Below are positions 15,391 to 22,227 of a stretch of 32,841 bases of DNA, in pieces (positions within the stretch are counted from its first letter, which is position 1; each line of letters begins with the position of its first letter). Source of the DNA: a virus; IMG/VR virus record IMGVR_UViG_3300029893_000277, positions 1 to 32,841 of that record; one strand, 5' to 3'. A model generated the notes under the pieces. That model had not been told where the DNA came from. It worked only from the letters and a program-made list of their open reading frames with translations, and did no database searches. Made by a program: the position numbers and the translations under genes.

Positions 15391-16058
15391 CTACTGGCAA
15401 CTATTATTTTTGCAGTGCTTTGGGCTTGGTTAACGGTATATCCTCTCATTTTAAGTACGTCAACCAACTGATTGGCGTTGCGACCACTCCAATCATGGTA
15501 TTCAGTAATGATCGTCTTAATCTTGGGTGCTAACTCCTTGAAATCAACACCGGAGAATAACTCAAACTCAGTCCCTTCAATGTCTACTTTCATCAGATCC
15601 ACCTCTTTTATATTTTGTTCCTCAAATAAAGTGGTCAGGGTTATAGCCTGCACTTTTTCTGGTGGCATTTGCTGGGTATTCACAGCCTGATGAAGGCTAT
15701 ACATAGTTCTATTCTCATTGTGATAAAACTCATAATCACCTTCTTTGATGTAAATTGCCTTGTTTATCGGTGTTACGTTCTTAATTTGATTAAACTTCAG
15801 CATATTAACCATGACCGCAAAATGCTCTTTGGCTGGTTCAAGTGTTATCACCTTCTTTGCGTATCTAGAGAAATAATATGAAGTCAGCCCTATATTTCCA
15901 CCAATATCAACAATTGTGTCTAGGTTCTTACCCTCCACGAATGGGGCGAAGATCCTATCTCTATAAATCTCAGACATTTGATGGCCGACAAAGTTGGCTT
16001 CAATCGGTGGTTGGAAAAATATCCCATGAATAGGAACCGGTTCGTTTCCCTTCTGCAT
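15387..16058 (-). CDS. FkbM-family SAM-dependent methyltransferase (second copy)
   Basis: The longest frame starts at a GTG at 16112, but those first 18 codons are made of a terminator hairpin. The ATG at 16058, reached by an extended -10 promoter, gives a 223-aa protein. Motif I is TIVDIGGNIGLTSYYF (48-63), the strand-2 acid is in TLEPAKEHF (E74), and the signature is VDLMKVDIEGTEFELF (153-168). It shares the fold with the neighbouring FkbM protein, but the two differ along most of their length, so this is not a recent tandem duplication. It heads the FkbM-FkbM-GroES-GroEL-GT-GT operon. No Shine-Dalgarno precedes the ATG; a leaderless mRNA is possible. Confidence 0.8.
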   Translation of the reverse strand: MQKGNEPVPIHGIFFQPPIEANFVGHQMSEIYRDRIFAPFVEGKNLDTIVDIGGNIGLTSYYFSRYAKKVITLEPAKEHFAVMVNMLKFNQIKNVTPINKAIYIKEGDYEFYHNENRTMYSLHQAVNTQQMPPEKVQAITLTTLFEEQNIKEVDLMKVDIEGTEFELFSGVDFKELAPKIKTIITEYHDWSGRNANQLVDVLKMRGYTVNQAQSTAKIIVASR

Positions 16059-16065
16059 TGGCGAT

Positions 16066-16074
16066 ATTGTACCA
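16066..16074 (-). promoter_or_regulatory. Extended -10 promoter for the FkbM/chaperonin/GT operon
   Basis: The minus strand reads TGGTACAAT, an extended -10 (TGn plus TACAAT), nearly identical to the TGGTATAAT at the heptose operon. Initiation about 7 nt downstream falls at 16058-16059, on the ATG itself. No good -35 is present because that position is inside the terminator stem. Confidence 0.5.
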
Positions 16075-16100
16075 CAAAGAAAGCCCCCATTGCTGGGGGC
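16074..16100 (-). terminator. Intrinsic terminator after the beta-helix gene
   Basis: On the minus strand GCCCCCA, a 4-nt loop and TGGGGGC form a GC-rich 7-bp stem followed by TTTCTTTG. It follows the stop at 16118 by 18 nt and ends the scaffold/coat transcript. The promoter of the next operon starts immediately after its U-rich tract. Confidence 0.8.
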
Positions 16101-16117
16101 CTTCGAAGCCACATTCC

Positions 16118-17155
16118 TTAAGCAGCGGGGATCGGGGCAGTACCCACGATTCCAATGCCTGGATTGTGCATTCCAGCTCCAGCAGTACCAGCTTGGATCG
16201 GTGATACTAATAACTCAGTATCGGTTCCAATAGCGGTGACATTGATTGCTCTCTCGTCAACCGAGAAAACAGGATTGTCAACCAAAAGTGCGCCAGTTAT
16301 AGCAGAAGCAGGGGCAGTACCAGCCTCTACATTGATGTATCTATTACCCTCAAGCAAGGTGAACTCAGTTGCACCCGTTCCAAGAACAATGAAACCATCA
16401 GTAGTTGCCTGTGCGTCAATAACAAAAGTGTTACGTTTCAAAGTCATTCTGGTTGGTCCGGCGGTACCAGCCGTTACAAGAACAGCAGATGGTGCCCAGT
16501 TCCAGTTACCAATCCAAGAATCCTCGATAGTAATACCTTTAATACCTCCAGCCACATTACCAGAAATACTCACTAGAGGAGCAGTTCCACCAGCTGCGGC
16601 AGCTTGGGTGTTCTCGACATGAACATCATGAATCCACAAGTCATGAGGAGTACCAGTTGAGGCAGTACCAATACGCATGTATGCAGTAATAGTACCGTTG
16701 GCAGAAGTACCAGAAGTTCCTAAGAACTTAAGGCCTCCAATCTCAACTCCAGCAGAGGTTATATTAACCAGCTCGGTGTCAACCGTAGAAGTGGTAGCAA
16801 AACCTTCAAAAGTCAATCCATCATAACCCATCGGGGTTGGTTTGTTACCAACTCCAAGGATGTGGACTCGTCTCTTATTGACATTCACACCCTCACTTAA
16901 AGGCCTAACAGTACCACTATCAGTAGGAATAACTAAAACGTAGTCGTTGTTGTCATTCTTAGCAGCGTCAATACCAGCCTGGAGTGAGGTTTTCACCACA
17001 CCACGACCGAGAAGGTCAGTGCGGTCTCTGTGTTTAGAGTCAGAAGAGCTAGAAACCCAGTAAACATCACCGTTGGTGATAATACCAGCATTCCTAATTT
17101 CACTTAGAGGATCGATTTTATATTGGTTTAAATTTCGAAAAGGATCTCTACTCAT
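16118..17155 (-). CDS. Right-handed beta-helix virion protein
   Basis: The longest frame starts at a GTG at 17167, but that GTG is part of the Shine-Dalgarno GGGAGGTGA. The ATG at 17155, nine bases further on, is clearly the start, giving 345 aa. After an N-terminal region (VYWVSSSSDSKHRDRTDLLGRG, about residues 32-53) the protein shows the repeating short-strand pattern of a pectate-lyase-like beta-helix (about 90-300), with stacked motifs such as VHILGVGNKP, LKFLGTSGT, IEDSWIGNWNW and LKRNTFVID. Such proteins serve as tailspikes, head fibres or decoration proteins. It lies directly after the coat gene, as decoration proteins often do. No catalytic acids of a depolymerase can be assigned by eye. 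Confidence 0.65.
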   Translation of the reverse strand: MSRDPFRNLNQYKIDPLSEIRNAGIITNGDVYWVSSSSDSKHRDRTDLLGRGVVKTSLQAGIDAAKNDNNDYVLVIPTDSGTVRPLSEGVNVNKRRVHILGVGNKPTPMGYDGLTFEGFATTSTVDTELVNITSAGVEIGGLKFLGTSGTSANGTITAYMRIGTASTGTPHDLWIHDVHVENTQAAAAGGTAPLVSISGNVAGGIKGITIEDSWIGNWNWAPSAVLVTAGTAGPTRMTLKRNTFVIDAQATTDGFIVLGTGATEFTLLEGNRYINVEAGTAPASAITGALLVDNPVFSVDERAINVTAIGTDTELLVSPIQAGTAGAGMHNPGIGIVGTAPIPAA

Positions 17156-17309
17156 TTTGTCCGTCACCTCCCTTCATCACTCTATGTTTTCTAATAGTCC
17201 TGAGCATAATTATTTTTTGTCGTGGCGTGAGACCCAAACCTCTAGCCAATTCACTAAATTTAAGTGGTTGATATCTTCTTCTCTTTGCATTCTTCTTTCT
17301 TCTTGGCAT
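17148..17309 (-). CDS. Small, very basic protein (53 aa)
   Basis: A 53-aa frame missed by length cut-offs. It starts with ATG directly after the TAA of the 128-aa gene (17310) and ends at TAG 17148, overlapping the ATG of the beta-helix gene by 8 nt. It begins MPRRKKNAKRRRYQP, continues with KFSELARGLGLTPRQKIIMLRTIRKHR, a possible helix-turn-helix-like segment, and ends GGDGQNE. It fills what would otherwise be a 154-nt gap, keeps the tight overlaps of its neighbours, and contains the Shine-Dalgarno of the next gene in its last codons. The strongly basic N-terminus suggests binding to DNA or RNA, for example as a minor packaged protein. Function unknown. Confidence 0.65.
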   Translation of the reverse strand: MPRRKKNAKRRRYQPLKFSELARGLGLTPRQKIIMLRTIRKHRVMKGGDGQNE

Positions 17310-17696
17310 TTAATCCATGTAACCATATTGACTTCTAAGCTTGGCCGATTTGGCACTTTTAACTAATTTTTGTTTTAACTGTTCTCCCAAGTCAGAGAAC
17401 CGAAGCTTTTTAATAATCTGCTCTCCTCTCAACCTAGCCAGTTCATGTTCACCCAAATACTTATCTAGTTTTGAGGTGGTTTTTCCAGAAGCGACAGACT
17501 TAAAGTATCTAGCTAGTATCTCACTCCTTTCTTTAATACCATCTTCAGACTCGCGCTCTTTTCTACTAGCGAGTCTTTCGTTTGCCTTAATGACACTGTC
17601 AATTACTTCCTGATTATGTTTTGGGTCAAAATCAGGATCAGGCTCGACTGGAACAAAGCCCCAATCTGATTGGTCAACTTTTAACTTGTTATCCAT
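17310..17696 (-). CDS. Hypothetical helical protein after the coat gene (128 aa)
   Basis: The longest frame begins at 17861 inside the coat gene; its first 55 codons come from that gene and from a structured spacer. The ATG at 17696 (MDNKLKVDQSDWGF) is preferred, giving 128 aa. Residues 1-25 are acidic and Pro-rich (VEPDPDFDP). The rest is charged and helical with many K, E and R (about 30-120), ending RSQYGYMD. No family is recognised. It lies between coat and beta-helix genes, where small head-completion or decoration genes are common. The start codon has no Shine-Dalgarno and sits two bases after a tRNA-like acceptor stem. Confidence 0.6.
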   Translation of the reverse strand: MDNKLKVDQSDWGFVPVEPDPDFDPKHNQEVIDSVIKANERLASRKERESEDGIKERSEILARYFKSVASGKTTSKLDKYLGEHELARLRGEQIIKKLRFSDLGEQLKQKLVKSAKSAKLRSQYGYMD

Positions 17697-17698
17697 AG

Positions 17699-17746
17699 TG
17701 GAGGGGGTGAGATTCGAACTCAAACCTACTACAGATCCATCCCTCC
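17699..17746 (-). other. tRNA T-arm/acceptor-like relic (truncated tRNA or tRNA-like element)
   Basis: On the minus strand GGAGGGATG can pair as a 6-bp acceptor stem with CCCCTCC plus discriminator A. Just inside lies a T-arm: TTGAG, the invariant-type loop TTCGAAT, and CTCAC (four of five pairs). Only 14 nt connect the acceptor 5' strand to the T-stem, so D and anticodon arms are missing and this is not a normal tRNA; acceptor and T-arm most resemble tRNA-Ser/Leu. It could be a deletion relic, an attachment-site core, or a structured leader for the gene starting at 17696. Confidence 0.55.
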
Positions 17747-17751
17747 AGGTT

Positions 17752-17791
17752 GGTTGCTTTGTGGGGTTTCCCCTGTAGCACCAAAGCAACC
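17752..17791 (-). other. Nested hairpin after the coat gene
   Basis: A perfect 10-bp inverted repeat (GGTTGCTTTG/CAAAGCAACC) encloses 20 nt that hold a second GGGG/CCCC stem with a 3-nt loop. It begins 8 nt after the coat stop codon on the minus strand. There is no U-tract, so it is more likely an mRNA 3' stabiliser or part of the adjacent tRNA-like structure than a terminator. Confidence 0.65.
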
Positions 17792-17799
17792 CAAAGTGC

Positions 17800-19062
17800 T
17801 TAGTCGGACTTTTGCGTCTCACGACCGTTAGCAGCAGGAGCGCCGCAAAACATGTTAGCAAACCAGACTAGAACAGCCTGATATTGAATAGTGTTTTGCT
17901 TCCTGAGCAACGCGCCGGTATTAGGTTCTTCCATCCAGTTAGGAGCTTCGACTTGACAAATGACCCAAGACTTGAGGTTGACAATAAGAACCTCTCCATC
18001 GGGTACATCATAGTCTAGGAATACCGCAGCTCTACCAGCACCAGCCTCGAAAGCGAGACCAGACCATCCACCAACAAGTTCCAAACTATCGACGGTTCGG
18101 CGCATAGCGCTTAATACGTCTCCATATTTTTGGAATAAGGTCTTGTTAACGAAGATTGCGTAAAGATCCTCTTCTTCAGAGTATTCTTTAGCAGCTAGGT
18201 AAGAACCAGTAATCCTACTTAAAGTCAATGCTTCTGAGGATGAGCCAAATTGAGGAGTCCATCCAGTTACGTTTCTAGGAACGCCAGCATAAGTGCTCGT
18301 ACCTGTTGACGAGGACAGAGCCGCGCGCATACCCAAAAATTCACTGGTGCCAGCGCCTTCACCAGATCCGTCCATGATATAGACAGCGTCCGATGCGGCA
18401 ATGGCAGGAGCGCCGGTCATAACAACAGAGGTACCAGTTACAGAGGTAACTGTACCAAGGTCGGCACCACCAGTTCCGATACCAAGGATCTGATCAACAG
18501 CAAGATATTTCACAGGGGAAATATCGCCATTAACAGTTCCGTACCAGTCGATTGACCTACCATCGTCCAAATTAGAGTCAGGTGTTTCAAGCGCTGCAGT
18601 ACCTTCACCGACGGACCCACCAGTTGTTCTGACTTGGGATACAACACCTACACCATCAGCATAAAACTGACGGTTGATGTGCCTCATGAAGTCCTTCATT
18701 AAAGTTGTTGACTGAGAAGATAAATCAGCCGCGACAGCACCCTGGGCTGATTTGGACGCATCGATAGCAAGTTTAGTGATATCGAACGCACCAGTTACAG
18801 TTTCCACAGGGACAGTTCCGCGAGTACCTCCTCTACCTCCAGATTGGATGATGTTGTTTCCATCATCAGCTAAGTTGGCAATTCCACCGTGACGAGAAGT
18901 ATATAGCGGGAAAACAAACTCATCGTTGATGTAGTTTTCGCTACCACTTCTCCTCATTTGATCAAGCATGATCGTTTTTTTGGGGAAATTGTCTTGGATG
19001 TAAGGAAGAATAACTTCTTTTAGTGCGTAACTATATGAAGATAATTGATTAGGAGCAGCCAT
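17800..19062 (-). CDS. Major capsid (coat) protein, HK97-fold type
   Basis: A 420-aa protein with the features of a phage major coat protein. The N-arm includes SSYSYALKEVILPYIQDNF (8-26), followed by a region with FPLYTSRHGGIANLADDGNN, a spine-helix-like segment with TLMKDFMRHINRQFYADGVG (about 120-139), a Gly/Ser/Thr-rich insertion (about 180-240), and a C-terminal P-domain segment with AVFLDYDVPDGEVLIVNLKSWV and IQYQAVLVWFANMFCGAPAANG. It follows the scaffold gene, and an AAAGGGGGTGAA Shine-Dalgarno lies a few bases before the ATG, fitting high expression. The N-terminal delta domain of scaffold-embedded coats is absent, so the separate scaffold gene is consistent. Confidence 0.88.
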   Translation of the reverse strand: MAAPNQLSSYSYALKEVILPYIQDNFPKKTIMLDQMRRSGSENYINDEFVFPLYTSRHGGIANLADDGNNIIQSGGRGGTRGTVPVETVTGAFDITKLAIDASKSAQGAVAADLSSQSTTLMKDFMRHINRQFYADGVGVVSQVRTTGGSVGEGTAALETPDSNLDDGRSIDWYGTVNGDISPVKYLAVDQILGIGTGGADLGTVTSVTGTSVVMTGAPAIAASDAVYIMDGSGEGAGTSEFLGMRAALSSSTGTSTYAGVPRNVTGWTPQFGSSSEALTLSRITGSYLAAKEYSEEEDLYAIFVNKTLFQKYGDVLSAMRRTVDSLELVGGWSGLAFEAGAGRAAVFLDYDVPDGEVLIVNLKSWVICQVEAPNWMEEPNTGALLRKQNTIQYQAVLVWFANMFCGAPAANGRETQKSD

Positions 19063-19089
19063 TTAATTTTTCACCCCCTTTCCGTTAGC

Positions 19090-19103
19090 TTAATAATTAT
19101 TAA
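19090..19103. other. 14-bp perfect A/T palindrome between scaffold and coat genes
   Basis: TTAATAATTATTAA spans the scaffold stop codon and the start of the coat leader. It contains TAATAAT on either strand, so it may be part of a coat-gene promoter or a binding site, but A/T-only palindromes arise easily by chance. Confidence 0.4.
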
Positions 19104-19798
19104 TTCCCAGATTGGGCGAAGTGTTCTTTTAATGCATCAGTCAATCCGTCTTTAGTGCGAATGGGCTGTCTCTCTGGCTCTTTTTCACCAGTTTGAGTTT
19201 CGGTAGTCATTCCCTGGTTCTTGATTGACTGTAGTTTGGATAGTTCAAGCTCACGAAGTTCTTTCCTGAACATCTGCTCGTAGGCGTTTTGCGGATCTCT
19301 TGGGTTATTAGGATCAGCCATGTACTCCAGTAACGACTCGAGCTCAACTTCCGGTTTTCCATCTGCTTTAGCCTTGCGAATAACGTTTCTGGTTCTTGAG
19401 ATTAATTTTTCAGCATTGCGCCTCTCTTGATAAACCTGGTCAAACATCTCGTTAGCCTCTTCTCTAGTTAACAGGCCAAACTTCTTAGCTTCAGCGATAA
19501 CTTGCTTTTTAACTTCCTCTTCTGACTCAGCACCCTCTGCAGTAGTCGCTGGCGGTTGTTTGTTAAGCTCTTCGAGTTTTTGATTTAACTCCTCTACTTG
19601 TTTTTTATAGTTGCCAATCTCTTCACCTCGACGACCCCAAGATTTTAGGATGTCATCAACTGGTTGGCCTTGTTTTTCCTCAATCTCCTTGAGCCTCATA
19701 CCAGCACCCACAACTTCTTGTAGTTCTTCTGGCTCGAACTCTACCTCGCCAACTTTAATTTTTTGTGTCTCCTCTGTTTGAGTTTTATCCTCAGACAT
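19100..19798 (-). CDS. Capsid scaffolding protein
   Basis: A 232-aa, highly charged, almost wholly helical protein directly before the coat gene. It has an acidic N-terminus (EFEPEELQEVVGAGMRLKEIEEKQG), a heptad coiled coil at about 60-82 (YKKQVEELNQKLEELNKQ), a middle helical region (about 98-165) and a conserved-looking amphipathic C-terminal helix (LTDALKEHFAQSGN, 219-232), the kind of segment that binds coat subunits in P22- and phi29-like scaffolds. No protease motif is visible. The ATG has an AGAAAGGA ribosome site. Its long leader (19799-19928) holds a promoter-like sequence and a terminator-like hairpin. Confidence 0.75.
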   Translation of the reverse strand: MSEDKTQTEETQKIKVGEVEFEPEELQEVVGAGMRLKEIEEKQGQPVDDILKSWGRRGEEIGNYKKQVEELNQKLEELNKQPPATTAEGAESEEEVKKQVIAEAKKFGLLTREEANEMFDQVYQERRNAEKLISRTRNVIRKAKADGKPEVELESLLEYMADPNNPRDPQNAYEQMFRKELRELELSKLQSIKNQGMTTETQTGEKEPERQPIRTKDGLTDALKEHFAQSGN

Positions 19799-19841
19799 TT
19801 TTTCCTTTCTCCCCCACCCATTAGGAAGGGATAATTGATAT

Positions 19842-19870
19842 AAAAATAGGCCACCCTATCTGGGTGACCT
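19842..19870 (-). terminator. Intrinsic terminator-like hairpin in the scaffold leader
   Basis: On the minus strand AGGTCACCC, a 5-nt loop and GGGTGGCCT form a 9-bp stem with one mismatch, followed by ATTTTTAT. It lies between the small gene after the portal and the scaffold start. Upstream GTGAC and AGGCC could pair with its arms instead, so an attenuator with alternative folds is conceivable. Confidence 0.65.
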
Positions 19871-19912
19871 TCTTATTGTCACTATGGCCTGCCTAGTTAG
19901 CAAGCTACGACT

Positions 19913-19921
19913 AGTATAACA
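19913..19921 (-). promoter_or_regulatory. Possible extended -10 promoter for scaffold/coat genes
   Basis: The minus strand reads TGTTATACT, an extended -10 with TATACT. It lies about 115 nt before the scaffold ATG and upstream of the hairpin at 19842-19870. No clear -35 is seen. It resembles the TGGTAYAAT sites at the two sugar operons. Confidence 0.4.
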
Positions 19922-19928
19922 TAAATTG

Positions 19929-20057
19929 TTATTTGTCCTTCTTGGCTTTCCTAGCCATGGATAAGGCAATAGCAATACTTTGGTCTCGAGACTTCCCTTC
20001 TTTAAGAAGTTTGCGAATTTTGTCGCTAATCATTTTCTTCTTCTCTACGTCGTTCAT
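19929..20057 (-). CDS. Small basic protein (42 aa) after the portal gene
   Basis: A longer frame extends to 20168 inside the portal gene, but the ATG at 20057, one base after the portal stop, is the natural start and gives 42 aa: an N-terminus with NDVEKKKM, then ISDKIRKLLKEGKSRDQSIAIALSMARK and a lysine-rich end. The K-S-R-D-Q-S-I-A-I-A-L helix resembles the motif shared by small phage and bacterial proteins with R/K-x-Q-A-I-A-I-A-L-S segments, whose function is unknown. One-base spacing to the portal implies translational coupling. The protein is predicted to be entirely helical. Confidence 0.6.
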   Translation of the reverse strand: MNDVEKKKMISDKIRKLLKEGKSRDQSIAIALSMARKAKKDK

Positions 20058-20058
20058 G

Positions 20059-22227
20059 TTACTCACTAACTTTTCCCTTATCTCTAATAGCTGTTTTTGC
20101 CAGTTCTGTCGCTTGCTTGATCTGTTCTTCCGCTTCAAGAGAGTTTTGATCAAGTTGTATGCCAGCATTAGCAGCCATCTGAACTTTACCCTCCGGCGGT
20201 AAGTCTTTAAATGAAAGAGACTGGCTAGGTGGTTTTGTTGTTGTACTTTCGTTGTTTTGTCTATCTAACATTCCAGTGTCTTTGAGAGCCTCAGCCACAC
20301 CAACTTTAGTGCTATCAACCAGCGTTTGTTCAAACTCTGGACCAACCACACCCGCGTCTTTTAGCACTTCCAATACAGCAATCTTAACGGCTTGGATTTG
20401 CTGGTCGGATAATCCACCACTCTCACCAGCTTGACTTAGAGCCTCCATAAACTCTGATACAGGACCAAATTGGTATGCTTCTAAGAATGTCTCTATAAAC
20501 ACCTTGAATACTTCTGGGGTGACCACGCCAATTTGTAACAACTGAACCATGTAGTCACCCAACTCTTTTGCAGCAATCTTTTGACCTTCTTTGGTGTATG
20601 CCAAACCACTCTGTACCTCTATTTCTACTTTATATTCCTTAGAGATTGGCACCACGCCATCTGGAAGATCGTTGACATTTATCTCCTTACGTTTATCAAT
20701 AGCCGTTTTTCCAACAATATCAAAGTACGTTGGCTCGCCCTTTTCAAGGAAACTGTATGTTTGAGGAGTAACAAAGAACCGATCAGCTAAATCCATAAAC
20801 CGATAAGCAATCTCTTGCACCGTTTGTCTTAATCTTCTCTGGGCTATAACCAAATTGGAATATTCAGATTCCTTCAGGCTCTCAATTGCCTTGCCAGACT
20901 TTACACCAGATGGTAATTTGCCAAGAGTGGTGGTAGTTACCCCCTGCTCTTCAATAAAGTTAGTTAACACGCTCAAGTAGTTAAATACGTGATTAGGTAA
21001 AGGTGCTTGCTGTTCGAAACTTGGTGGAATGGTCTTGTATTCTACTTGTTGTCCACCAGCTATATTTGATACATTAATCTGCTCACCCTGTCTTTTTAGC
21101 ATGATACCCAATGGAAAAGAGTTGGTGTAACGCTCAATTCTTGATGAGATAATGTCGAGAGATTTATTGGCAGGTATAAACCTTTCAATCAATGGTGTTG
21201 AGTAAATTGGTCCAGGCTCCATGCGATATTCAACAAAAGGATATGTTGGCAGATCCTCATAAACATCCCGTAACCAGATGTTTCCAGCAACCCATACATG
21301 ACGAATAACTGGGTCTCCAGCTTTTCTTGATCCTAAAATGTTACCAGCGTTTTTTTGCTTTCTAATCCTCTCTGAGTTGTATTCATCCAAATACTCCCTA
21401 ATGAAGAATTCCTTGAGAATAATCGTTGCGTTTCGATCACTAGCGCCACTCCTGCCATAGCGAGCATTCATATAAGCCTCTTTGATCTCACTGGAAGCAT
21501 AACGGTTATCTGGGTTGATCAACATTCTCTGCCCCTCATCAAACAACTCATTGGCTTTAATTTCAGCAATCATTCGTTTTACCCCCTTACCAACGAATGG
21601 TTGTTCGTGAAGGTTGTCTAAATCTCCAAGTAGGTAAATGTCAAAAGCGTCATAAACCTGTGTTTTTATTTTCTCTTCATTGGCGTCCGGCCATATTTGC
21701 ATAAAGGAAACATTGTGCTTAGCTGCAAGTAAAATCATCTGCGCTAGCTTTTCGGCGATATCTTGATTCTTAAACTCTTCCATCAACCAGTGACCAGACA
21801 TCTTAGCCACTCTCTTTGACTCCTGTTGAGCCATTTCAAACTCGGGAGATAACTGCTTGATTGGTTGACCACTTGTTGGATCAACAATTGTCTTAACAAA
21901 TGCTTCTCTGTTTACTTTCTCTGGATAAACGATGGGGATAAAATCATTAGCAGTTAATAGGTTAGCCACACCTCTTATCTGTCTACTTGCTTTTGGAATT
22001 GCTCTGATTGGATTCCAAGAGTCTATTTTGCTAGAAACGTCAACAATCTTGTTTTGAGCTCGTGAAAGATAGCGAAAATGGTATCCATCATCAAAAAAGT
22101 TGTTATCATACCACTTTCTCTCAAATTTAGACCTCGTATCTCTGGCCGAAGCCATCATCTCCTCAACCAACTGCCCACTATCTCTCGTGCTGATTCTACT
22201 GGTATTAAAATTTCGTCTTATTGCCAT
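20059..22227 (-). CDS. Portal protein (podoviral, P22 gp1-like)
   Basis: A 722-aa protein, about the length of P22-class portals. An N-terminal helical region (ARDTRSKFERKWYDNNFFDDGYHFRYLS, 27-54) is followed by clip/wing-like segments, IPKASRQIRGVANLLTANDF (78-97), the long crown-stem helices with LGKLPSGVKSGKAIESLKES and YSNLVIAQRRLRQTVQEIAYRFMDLADRFF (about 445-500), and a Gln/Glu/Ala-rich C-terminal helical barrel (560-722). Position between terminase and scaffold supports the call. The ATG at 22227 has no Shine-Dalgarno and directly follows a terminator U-tract; the tandem ATGs at codons 24-25, preceded by GAGGAG, are an alternative. It forms the dodecameric DNA channel at the capsid vertex. 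Confidence 0.85.
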   Translation of the reverse strand: MAIRRNFNTSRISTRDSGQLVEEMMASARDTRSKFERKWYDNNFFDDGYHFRYLSRAQNKIVDVSSKIDSWNPIRAIPKASRQIRGVANLLTANDFIPIVYPEKVNREAFVKTIVDPTSGQPIKQLSPEFEMAQQESKRVAKMSGHWLMEEFKNQDIAEKLAQMILLAAKHNVSFMQIWPDANEEKIKTQVYDAFDIYLLGDLDNLHEQPFVGKGVKRMIAEIKANELFDEGQRMLINPDNRYASSEIKEAYMNARYGRSGASDRNATIILKEFFIREYLDEYNSERIRKQKNAGNILGSRKAGDPVIRHVWVAGNIWLRDVYEDLPTYPFVEYRMEPGPIYSTPLIERFIPANKSLDIISSRIERYTNSFPLGIMLKRQGEQINVSNIAGGQQVEYKTIPPSFEQQAPLPNHVFNYLSVLTNFIEEQGVTTTTLGKLPSGVKSGKAIESLKESEYSNLVIAQRRLRQTVQEIAYRFMDLADRFFVTPQTYSFLEKGEPTYFDIVGKTAIDKRKEINVNDLPDGVVPISKEYKVEIEVQSGLAYTKEGQKIAAKELGDYMVQLLQIGVVTPEVFKVFIETFLEAYQFGPVSEFMEALSQAGESGGLSDQQIQAVKIAVLEVLKDAGVVGPEFEQTLVDSTKVGVAEALKDTGMLDRQNNESTTTKPPSQSLSFKDLPPEGKVQMAANAGIQLDQNSLEAEEQIKQATELAKTAIRDKGKVSE

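Noticed and set aside
16155-16622. 155-aa plus-strand ORF opposite the beta-helix gene
   Set aside because: It is an antisense shadow of a Gly/Thr/Val-rich coding repeat region, has no ribosome site and no recognisable domain, and contradicts the direction of all neighbours.
17699-17799. Complete tRNA gene
   Set aside because: I tried to fold full-length tRNAs starting at several G-runs upstream, including one of normal length (74 nt). D and anticodon arms do not form and acceptor pairing fails, so only a T-arm/acceptor relic is claimed.
17780-17830. Programmed frameshift at the end of the coat gene to extend it into the next frame
   Set aside because: A hairpin lies after the coat stop, but there is no X-XXY-YYZ slippery heptamer in the right phase just before it; CAAAAGT is not a good match.
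19063-19099. Riboswitch-like leader of the coat gene
   Set aside because: Only 37 nt, dominated by the A/T palindrome and a strong ribosome site; too short for a structured riboswitch.
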